Assembly (NCBI GenBank): GCA_002340405.1 | Contig: DDLZ01000055.1 | Coordinates: forward strand, 14,610 to 21,985 | DNA: 7,376 nucleotides | Direction of reading: 5' to 3' | Origin: Bacteroidales bacterium UBA2559 | GTDB taxonomy: Bacteria; Bacteroidota; Bacteroidia; Bacteroidales; Bacteroidaceae | Shown: piece by piece, positions 1 to 6,182 of the stretch | How positions within the stretch are numbered: position 1 is the stretch's first letter | Layout: each line of letters starts with the position of its first letter | The notes under the pieces: generated by a model | Database searches by the model: none | Told to the model about the DNA's origin: nothing | The model's input: the letters and a program-made list of their open reading frames with translations, nothing else | Translations under genes and position numbers: made by a program

Positions 1-1314
1 CAGCTGTGCTCTTTCGTGGAATCTGAAATCAAGTGCACCTTTCAGATAAAGGACGCTTGCAGCCTGCTGCTTGAGGACAGAGGTGACAAGCATTGAGTCT
101 TGAGCTACCTGGAACACCTCATCTATCGTATATCTATATCCCACGTCAACTGAGGCAGAGAGCTTGGAGGGATTATTATAGAATATTCCGGTGGAGAGAT
201 TGAACACTGTATATCCGTCATATATGCGATTCTCCTCGGACCAGTAGGGAGATATTGCCGCCAGACGTCTCATGTCATACTCCTCAAGTCCGCCCGTAAT
301 GCTTCCCCGAATCTTGAAATTATCCCTGAGGCTGTATGTCAATTTTATGACAGGCGATGCCAGAAAAGGCTCTCCGGCTCTGGTGCGCATATCCAGATTA
401 AGGCCAAGGTCGGTCTCCCATTCACCCTTGGAGTAATGCCATACAGGAGAAAGAGTGAAAGTGGTAAAATTTGTATATTCACACCCATACAATCCCTGCC
501 AGCGGTAAACCGTTGACTTCTGCCTGTAGTCGAAAGAGAGACTGCCTTTGTCAAGAGCCTTGTTGAAACCCGCACCGAAACGTACGATTCCCTCTTTGTT
601 GCTACGAACCGTACCATTCACATCAAGTCCGTCACGGATAAGCCACTGGCCGCCGCCATTGACATAAAAGTCCACATTACTACCGGCGTTTGACCTGATA
701 GCACCGGACAGTTCGCCCTGACGGACATTCTGGAACAGACTGCTTGCTGCCAATTGCTCATCGCTCATCAGAACTCCGGGTCTGTAGTTGAATCGGGAAT
801 ATCCGTAGCCACTCTTAAGGCTTGCATCGAAAGTTTTGAACCGGCGCGAATATTCCGCCGAAATATTGCTGTTAAACATATGGGATTGCCACTTTTTGTC
901 AGGTTTGGAGTTCCAACCGTCAAGCATACCCGAAACCTTCAGATAATCCCTGTCGGTAATTCTCCATCCGAAGTCGAGCAGTCCGTCACTTATGTTTCTT
1001 ACGCCGTATCCTATACGCAGAAGACCGGCAATGTCCCTACTCTTCACATTATCACTCTCCAGACCGAAAACATTCATCTCTTTACGGATACGTTCCCCAT
1101 AAGGATTGGCCTCGGTAAGGTAATTCACGGGGACCTGCTGTCTTGAAGCGGACTCTTTTTCAGGCAACGGCATTATCTTGCCCACCTCGCTGAAAATAGG
1201 ATTGTACGTACTCTCGACAGTTATCGATCTGGAAGGCAGTTCCACGCTCTCCTGAGCCAAAGCCCGGATTGGACAGACAATGGCAAGAAGTGTTATAATT
1301 CTGTATGTTTTCAT
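1..1314 (-). CDS. Predicted outer-membrane beta-barrel protein (TonB-dependent-receptor-like), C-terminus beyond the window
   Basis: An open frame runs without a stop from the ATG at 1314 to the window edge, giving the first 438 residues. Residues 1-20 look like a signal peptide: K2, a hydrophobic core and an ALA-QE cleavage site. C14 lies in the core but does not form a lipobox. A short motif with YNP (residues 37-39), K46 and LP (50-51) follows; I recall similar N-termini in Bacteroidota barrel proteins annotated as TonB-dependent receptors. From about residue 95 the chain alternates polar and hydrophobic residues and is rich in Gly, Tyr and Trp (GLLRIGYGV, FDASLKSGYGYS, SLSFDYRQ), as in outer-membrane strands. 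I see no clear plug domain or TonB box, so a receptor role is not shown. The gene starts 5 nt after the TPR gene. An in-frame ATG at 1323 overlaps that gene's stop (ATGA) and would add MNN. I prefer 1314 because a GGAG lies 10 nt upstream. Substrate and partners are unknown. Confidence 0.8.
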   Translation of the reverse strand, partial: MKTYRIITLLAIVCPIRALAQESVELPSRSITVESTYNPIFSEVGKIMPLPEKESASRQQVPVNYLTEANPYGERIRKEMNVFGLESDNVKSRDIAGLLRIGYGVRNISDGLLDFGWRITDRDYLKVSGMLDGWNSKPDKKWQSHMFNSNISAEYSRRFKTFDASLKSGYGYSRFNYRPGVLMSDEQLAASSLFQNVRQGELSGAIRSNAGSNVDFYVNGGGQWLIRDGLDVNGTVRSNKEGIVRFGAGFNKALDKGSLSFDYRQKSTVYRWQGLYGCEYTNFTTFTLSPVWHYSKGEWETDLGLNLDMRTRAGEPFLASPVIKLTYSLRDNFKIRGSITGGLEEYDMRRLAAISPYWSEENRIYDGYTVFNLSTGIFYNNPSKLSASVDVGYRYTIDEVFQVAQDSMLVTSVLKQQAASVLYLKGALDFRFHERAQL

Positions 1315-1319
1315 ATTAT

Positions 1320-4300
1320 TCATTCTCCAAGACGTTCTGAAATCATTTCGGCAATATCATCATCTTCGGTATAATTGCTCCTCAAAGAGATAAGATACTG
1401 GCGGGCTTCAATCTCCTTGCCCTGCGATTTGTATATGTCGCTCAACAGGATGAAACTGCGCGCTATCCAGTACATATGCGGCGTTCCCTCACGGATAAAC
1501 GACATGATGTTATCCTGAGCAGCCGAGACCTCGCCTCTGTCGTAAAGATACTGGCTGAGAAGATAGTTGGATTCGGCTCCATATTGCGAACGGGTATCTT
1601 TTGCCAGTTCCTCAAGCAATTGGCGGACTTCCGATTGGTCCTCGGATATCATGGCTTTGGCCTTCCAATAGCTTACTTCAGTCCTATTTTCCGGACTGAG
1701 CTGAGTCTGTAAAGCCCTGTCGGCATATTTCAACACCGCAGATGTGTTTTTTATGCGGCCTGCACTGCTCACTATTCCGTATAGGCTCTTTACCTGTCTT
1801 TCTGCATTGATGGTCTTCTCATACAGGCGTATGTAGGTCTCCATTGAGGTCTCCCACTCGCCGATGGACCAAGCCAGATATGCAGCCCTGTCAAGAGCCT
1901 CCTCACTGTAACGGCTGTTGACATGCTCAGACGCTTTCAAATAGCACTCTATTGATTTGGCATATTCCCGGAGTACCTGATAAATCTCACCCTGATAGAA
2001 CCGGGCATCGGCAGCATAGGCGCCTTCGGGGAACTGTGACAGATAGTCGCCGAACAGTTGCAACGCCTGTGATTTTTCACCGCGGGCGAACATGCTCTCG
2101 GCAGCCGCATAAGTGAGTGAATCACGCTCGCTCACTGCAATTGGGACCGCTCCCTGTATTTGGGAGGCATATTCAAGATAGCTGTTTATGTCACCCTTCT
2201 CCACATATATGGATCTCAGATCCGACATGGCCATGCGGGCTTCATCACTTCCGGGATATCGGGCTATCACATCTTTGTAAGCCAGAATCGCATCGTCAAA
2301 CTGATCCTGCTGGTAATAGATCAGAGCTATCTCGGCCGATGCTTTACGCGCCAAATCACTTGAAGGATAATCGGAAACTATACGCCTGAACAGAGTTATT
2401 GCCTGATTGGGTCTGTCGGTCTGCTGATATGCACGTCCCTCTTCGTAAAGGGCGGAAGGAAGATAGGGGGACCGGGGATACTCCTGTACCAGCCGCTCCA
2501 GATTGTTTATCTTTTCGGTATAGTCATGTTGGAGTCCGTTGACCAGAGCTGTCTGATAAAGCACATAATCTCCGACCGATCTGTTGGAATTCAACGCTCT
2601 CATGTAATAATCCTTGGCCTGAGCGTATTGACGTTGATAGAACATGCAATCTCCTGCACGAAGAGCGGCATCGGCCAAAATATCCCTTGTGACTCCGACA
2701 CCGGTAATCCGGATTACTCTGTCGAAAAAGCCGAATGCCCTGCTGTAATCTTCCGTGTTGTAATTAATATAACCAAGACCGTAGTTTGCCAATGCACCGG
2801 CTTTGGTATTCCGTCCATCCGTCAAAGTAAGGTAACGTCTGAAATCCGTTTCGGCCATACTATGGTTATTAAGTCGGTAATAGGCCTCGCCCCTCCAGAA
2901 AAAAGATTCGGTAGCCACCTGATGGTTATAACGGTCAAGCGCTATGACATCGGTCAGCAATGAAGGCACGTCCCTTAAGTTGCCATCCGAAAATCCATCC
3001 ATCGCCTTGCGGAAGAGAAGCCTCTGTTTAACTTCGAGGATGGTGGCTCCCGGATTGTTGATCTTGTCGATTGAAGCAAGCGCTATATCATAATTCGAAG
3101 CGCTCAGATAGGCGTCAGCCAGATAACTGTTTAATCTGTCTGTGTAAACGGAATTGGGAAATTCATTCAGGAACCGCTCAAATGAGGTTACCGACTCGGC
3201 AAATGGCGAATACGAGGTCTCCTGAACAAGCATGGCATAGTTGTACAGAGCCTGTTCCGTTATCCGGGGCTGTCCCGGCAGATTGGATGCGCGCTCAAAC
3301 GCCATACGGGCCATATTCTTTTCACCTATCGACAATGCGGCAAGACCCACATGCAGAGATGCGTTCTGGGCTATATCATCCTCACCCTCGGCAACTGTTG
3401 AAAGATACTCGATGGCCTCTTTCATCCTGTTGCTCCTAAAACATGACATACCCAGTATATAGGTGTCATATACGGCATCAAACTTGCTCTGTGAAATCAT
3501 ATAGCTGGTCAACAATTCAACCGCCTTTTCGTAATCGGCTGTCCTGTAATAGTATTCACCCAGAATACGCTCGGCCTCCATCGCAAGATAGTCATCGGCA
3601 GGGTTGTCTATGAACGCTTTGACTGTCTGCATTGCTTCGTCAATATCGCCTGTGCCGTTCAAAGCCATTTCAGCCAGGTAGAGCCGGGCTTCGTCACCAT
3701 GAGGTCCGTCCAAGCAGTTGTTGAATCCCCTGTACGCTTCATCATACCGCCCCTCATAGTAATCGGTATAAGCATTGTAGAATTGGATATCCGGATCGGG
3801 AATCCTCTCCTGCATCAGGTCCAGAATGCTCAACTGCAGCATTCCCTCTTCCACGCGGCCGCAACGGTAAAGCGATATGGCATAATGACGTGTCATGCGC
3901 AGGCTCTCATCATCGTCAAGCAGACCGGGGTCGCACTCCTCGAAACAGAGGATTGCATGGTTATACTCGTGAACCGCGAAATAGGAGCTGCCGGCAAGCG
4001 CCATCATAGTATTGTCATAGAGGGAGTAGGGGTATTTGAGCTGAAAGCCCAATATAGCCGGCATGGCTTTGGTCAGGTCCTGCTCAGCCTCTATAACCGC
4101 ATGCATGTAATCCAGCTCCTCGGTACGGGTATATGTACGGTCTTTCTGAAGCTGAAGGCTCTCCCACTCGTCAAGCAGTATGCCGGCCGCCTGATAATTT
4201 CTTTGGGCGAACATAGTCCGGCATTCATCCAGCAAACGGGACCCGGTCTCCGTCATTCTGCTCTGTCCTGAAACACCGGTTGCCGCTCCCAAAAGGAGCA

Positions 4301-4334
4301 ACAGAACAATCGGCATGAAAAATCTTTTCTTCAT
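1320..4334 (-). CDS. Large exported tetratricopeptide-repeat protein
   Basis: This is a complete 1004-residue protein. Residues 1-23 form a signal peptide: MKKR, a Leu-rich core, then VSG-QS at the probable signal peptidase I site. No cysteine follows, so it is not a lipoprotein, unlike BamD, and is expected to be soluble in the periplasm or peripheral on a membrane. The rest is almost entirely helical repeats of about 34-40 residues with TPR spacing. Clear units lie near 254-276, 476-503, 515-543, 553-582, 625-655, 662-691, 740-767, 774-801 and 917-945. Many units end in a YPxS- or FPxS-like turn (YPYS 101, FPNS 392, YPRS 619, YPSS 656, YPGS 693, FPEG 768), a pattern known from BamD/YbgF-type TPRs. 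Such proteins are scaffolds for protein contacts; no catalytic domain is visible. It starts 16 nt after ybeY behind an A/T-rich leader without a Shine-Dalgarno sequence, and ends 5 nt before the barrel-protein gene. A role with that barrel is inferred. The specific function is unknown. Confidence 0.93.
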   Translation of the reverse strand: MKKRFFMPIVLLLLLGAATGVSGQSRMTETGSRLLDECRTMFAQRNYQAAGILLDEWESLQLQKDRTYTRTEELDYMHAVIEAEQDLTKAMPAILGFQLKYPYSLYDNTMMALAGSSYFAVHEYNHAILCFEECDPGLLDDDESLRMTRHYAISLYRCGRVEEGMLQLSILDLMQERIPDPDIQFYNAYTDYYEGRYDEAYRGFNNCLDGPHGDEARLYLAEMALNGTGDIDEAMQTVKAFIDNPADDYLAMEAERILGEYYYRTADYEKAVELLTSYMISQSKFDAVYDTYILGMSCFRSNRMKEAIEYLSTVAEGEDDIAQNASLHVGLAALSIGEKNMARMAFERASNLPGQPRITEQALYNYAMLVQETSYSPFAESVTSFERFLNEFPNSVYTDRLNSYLADAYLSASNYDIALASIDKINNPGATILEVKQRLLFRKAMDGFSDGNLRDVPSLLTDVIALDRYNHQVATESFFWRGEAYYRLNNHSMAETDFRRYLTLTDGRNTKAGALANYGLGYINYNTEDYSRAFGFFDRVIRITGVGVTRDILADAALRAGDCMFYQRQYAQAKDYYMRALNSNRSVGDYVLYQTALVNGLQHDYTEKINNLERLVQEYPRSPYLPSALYEEGRAYQQTDRPNQAITLFRRIVSDYPSSDLARKASAEIALIYYQQDQFDDAILAYKDVIARYPGSDEARMAMSDLRSIYVEKGDINSYLEYASQIQGAVPIAVSERDSLTYAAAESMFARGEKSQALQLFGDYLSQFPEGAYAADARFYQGEIYQVLREYAKSIECYLKASEHVNSRYSEEALDRAAYLAWSIGEWETSMETYIRLYEKTINAERQVKSLYGIVSSAGRIKNTSAVLKYADRALQTQLSPENRTEVSYWKAKAMISEDQSEVRQLLEELAKDTRSQYGAESNYLLSQYLYDRGEVSAAQDNIMSFIREGTPHMYWIARSFILLSDIYKSQGKEIEARQYLISLRSNYTEDDDIAEMISERLGE
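1325..1328 (-). promoter_or_regulatory. Possible ribosome binding site for the barrel-protein gene
   Basis: On the minus strand, GGAG lies inside the last codons of the TPR gene, 10 nt before the ATG at 1314 and only 1 nt before the alternative ATG at 1323. The spacing favours 1314 as the start. Bacteroidota often initiate without a Shine-Dalgarno sequence, so this is weak evidence. Re-initiation by ribosomes ending the TPR gene is equally plausible. Confidence 0.3.
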
Positions 4335-4350
4335 TATCTAATCTATTTTT

Positions 4351-4770
4351 TTACCACATTTCAAGAGCGCGGTTCTCGGCGGCCTCCATTACCGCCCTCT
4401 CGCCCGGACCCTTGTCGTCAATGCCGCACAGATGCAGCACTCCGTGAATCATTACTCTCATCAGCTCCTCGTCGTACGATGTGCCGAACTTGGAACTGTT
4501 GGTTTTTACAGTCTCCAGACTGATGTACATATCGCCGCTCACCACTCCCGGCTCACTGTAATCAAATGTTATAATATCCGTATAGTAGTCGTGTCCCAAA
4601 AACTGACGGTTCACCTCCAAAATACGGTCGTCGTTACAAAATATATAGTTCAATCTGCCCACCTTGCGGTTGTCATAACCGGCAACCACAGCAGTGATCC
4701 AGGTCCGTACCGCTTTACGGTCCAGCTTCGGCATCTTTATGTTATCTGTCAGAAAAGAGATCATCTCCAT
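4351..4770 (-). CDS. ybeY: Endoribonuclease YbeY, rRNA maturation factor
   Basis: This complete 139-residue protein is slightly shorter than E. coli YbeY. YbeY is a cytoplasmic metal-dependent RNase needed for 16S rRNA 3'-end maturation and 70S ribosome quality control. Family signatures are visible: a conserved N-x-x-F-L-x-H-D-x-x-T-D-I segment (residues 54-66), GDMYIS (79-84), and the metal-site motif HGVLHLCGIDD (109-119). H109 and H113 match the first two metal ligands. The position of the usual third histidine (HGxLHLxGxDH) is Asp119. I recall Asp here as usual in Bacteroidota YbeY, so this is probably a lineage variant rather than a broken site. The gene begins 10 nt after the SpmA-SpmB fusion gene. 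The ATG at 4770 follows an A/T-rich leader (TTTTTATATA). A second Met two codons on (4764) is possible but less likely. In many Bacteroidota I recall ybeY beside mnmG; here a TPR gene follows instead. Confidence 0.97.
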   Translation of the reverse strand: MEMISFLTDNIKMPKLDRKAVRTWITAVVAGYDNRKVGRLNYIFCNDDRILEVNRQFLGHDYYTDIITFDYSEPGVVSGDMYISLETVKTNSSKFGTSYDEELMRVMIHGVLHLCGIDDKGPGERAVMEAAENRALEMW

Positions 4771-4780
4771 TATATAAAAA

Positions 4781-6007
4781 TTATCCGAAGAACAGATAAC
4801 CTATGAATATGGCGGCCAGTATTCCTGCAAGGTCGGCCAACAGTCCCAGACTCACCGCATTCCGGGTGTTCTTTATGTTCACACTCCCAAAATAGACCGC
4901 CAATATGTAAAACGTAGTGTCGGTTGAACCTTGGAAGAGACAGGCCAGACGGCCTACAAACGAATCTACCCCATAGGTCGTCATGGCATCGATCATCATA
5001 CCGCGCGCACCTCCGCCCGAGAGCGGTTTCATGAGCGCCGTAGGCAGCGCCCCCACAAACCGGTTGTCCAGTCCGCATTTCTCGACCAGCCAACCTATCC
5101 CGCCGACCAGAGAATCCATCGCTCCCGATGCGCGGAAGACACCTATTCCGACCAGAATGGCCACCAGATAGGGGATAATTCTGACCGCAGTATGGAAACC
5201 GTCCTTGGCGCCCTCAACGAAGGCCTCATAGACATTTATCTTTGCCCTTATTCCCGAAATTATAAATCCCATGATGACCAACAACAGGATTATGTTGGCC
5301 GCCGATGTCGATACCGGCCCTATCTTAACCGCCGGAAGCCTTGTGAATCCCCATATTATCAGTGCCACAACAGCGCTCAATCCTCCCAGAAAGAGCACCA
5401 GCACCCTGTCAAACCTGATCCTCTGCACCAGACAGGCGGCCAGCAGACCGACCATGGTCGAGAAAAAAGTAGCCAGCAAGATCGGAATGAAGACATCGGC
5501 CGGCTGGGCGGCACCCAACTGCGCCCGGTAAACCAATATGCTCACCGGGATCAGAGTAAGCCCCGATGTGTTGATCACCAAAAACATTATCATCGGATCC
5601 GATGCCCGCTCTTTCTGCTCATTGAGTTGCTGCATTCGCTCCATGGCCTTGAGGCCCATAGGGGTAGCTGCATTATCCAATCCCAACATATTGGCGGCAA
5701 AATTCATGAAGATATGCCCGTAGGCAGGATCATCCTTCGGCAGATCGGGAAACAGACGCGAGAATATCGGAGTAAGCCGGCGTGCAAAAGTATTCACCAG
5801 ACCGCCTTTCTCACCTATCTTCATTATACCGAGCCAGAGTGAGAGTACGCCCGTCAGTCCCAGGGAGATCTCAAATCCGGTCTTGGCCGATGAAAAAGTG
5901 GAGTCCATAATATCCTGAAACACACTTGCATCACCCATACAGAGCCGTATCACGGCCACCACAAAGGCTATCAGGAAAAACGATATCCAAATCCAGTTAA
6001 GTACCAT
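4781..6007 (-). CDS. SpmA-SpmB fusion, nucleoside-recognition (Gate) domain membrane protein
   Basis: This complete 408-residue polytopic inner-membrane protein joins two proteins that are separate in Bacillus. Residues 1 to about 196 match SpmA, including N-A-A-T-P-M-G-L-K (112-120) in the SpmA signature loop. Residues about 235-408 match SpmB: a GAKDGFHTAVRIIPYLVA segment (266-283), GVFRASGAMD (289-298), KPLSGGGARG (327-336) and GSTDTTFY (360-367). Likely membrane segments lie near 5-21, 44-63, 138-160, 171-193, 202-220, 237-254, 275-293 and 383-406, with possible re-entrant loops around 100-116 and 325-340. Both halves belong to the Gate/nucleoside-recognition family, named by resemblance to nucleoside transporters. 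In Bacillus, SpmA and SpmB affect spore core dehydration, but the transported substrate is not established. Nothing here suggests sporulation, so the role must differ. It is the first gene of the apparent operon, with ybeY 10 nt downstream. The ATG at 6007 leads directly into the first hydrophobic segment and no obvious Shine-Dalgarno sequence precedes it. Confidence 0.95.
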   Translation of the reverse strand: MVLNWIWISFFLIAFVVAVIRLCMGDASVFQDIMDSTFSSAKTGFEISLGLTGVLSLWLGIMKIGEKGGLVNTFARRLTPIFSRLFPDLPKDDPAYGHIFMNFAANMLGLDNAATPMGLKAMERMQQLNEQKERASDPMIMFLVINTSGLTLIPVSILVYRAQLGAAQPADVFIPILLATFFSTMVGLLAACLVQRIRFDRVLVLFLGGLSAVVALIIWGFTRLPAVKIGPVSTSAANIILLLVIMGFIISGIRAKINVYEAFVEGAKDGFHTAVRIIPYLVAILVGIGVFRASGAMDSLVGGIGWLVEKCGLDNRFVGALPTALMKPLSGGGARGMMIDAMTTYGVDSFVGRLACLFQGSTDTTFYILAVYFGSVNIKNTRNAVSLGLLADLAGILAAIFIGYLFFG

Positions 6008-6030
6008 GCGCGCAGGAATATTATTGTCTG

Positions 6031-6038
6031 CGAAGATA
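6031..6038 (-). promoter_or_regulatory. Candidate Bacteroidota-type promoter -7 box for the spmAB-ybeY-TPR-barrel operon
   Basis: Read on the minus strand the box is TATCTTCG, one mismatch from the Bacteroidota sigma-ABfr consensus TAnnTTTG. It lies 23 nt before the ATG at 6007, which would give a short leader of roughly 15-20 nt. No TTG/TTTG -33 element is visible at the usual 19-21 nt spacing, so the call is tentative. Its position downstream of the preceding terminator and just before the first gene of the cluster supports it. Confidence 0.4.
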
Positions 6039-6126
6039 CTGTAATTTGCCCGTACTTACCCTCTTTTCACTCTATTATTTCCTCACCTTAACCCACTTTA
6101 AACAAAACGGATGCCCATAGAATAAT

Positions 6127-6158
6127 GTGAGGGAGAAGGCTTTTATCCCCTCCCTCAC
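6127..6158 (-). terminator. Probable intrinsic terminator of the alpha-2-macroglobulin gene
   Basis: A perfect 9-bp inverted repeat (GTGAGGGAG at 6127-6135, CTCCCTCAC at 6150-6158) encloses a 14-nt loop, which could tighten by two G-U pairs and one G-C pair. On the minus strand the stem starts 24 nt after the TAA at 6183-6185 and is followed by ATTATTCTAT, a moderately U-rich tail. On the plus strand no T-run follows, so it serves the minus-strand gene. It probably separates this transcript from the downstream operon. Confidence 0.7.
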
Positions 6159-6182
6159 GGCTGATGATCATATCAAAATGTA

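Larger units (their letters stand above)
6008..6182. other. Intergenic region between two transcription units
   Basis: This is the only non-coding stretch longer than 20 bp in the window. It lies between the alpha-2-macroglobulin stop and the SpmA-SpmB start. It holds the hairpin terminator and the candidate -7 element listed separately. The middle, about 6040-6125, is A/T-rich; I see no further convincing element, small ORF or riboswitch fold there. Confidence 0.7.

Noticed and set aside
754..1146. Plus-strand open frame of 130 codons, and a minus-strand 90-codon frame at 345-617, overlapping the barrel-protein gene
   Set aside because: The minus-strand frame 1314-1 is open throughout, begins with a good signal peptide and has beta-barrel-like sequence, so the overlapping frames are not needed to explain the DNA.
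3699..4271. Plus-strand open frame of 190 codons opposite the TPR gene
   Set aside because: It lies fully inside a real minus-strand gene, shows no recognisable family features and has no promoter or ribosome binding site of its own.
4770..5093. Minus-strand 107-codon frame overlapping the end of the SpmA-SpmB gene
   Set aside because: It is an out-of-frame reading of conserved SpmB-coding sequence, with no frameshift needed in the main gene, which is full length with all motifs present.
4931..5842. Plus-strand open frame of 303 codons opposite the SpmA-SpmB gene
   Set aside because: Its translation is rich in His, Arg, Gln and Ser, with no domain, membrane or signal pattern. The opposite frame encodes a clearly recognisable conserved protein, so this is an antisense shadow.
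6127..6158. Inverted repeat considered as an operator or mobile-element end
   Set aside because: It is a single hairpin just after a stop codon with a U-rich tail on the coding strand, and has no flanking direct repeats or transposase. A terminator explains it better.
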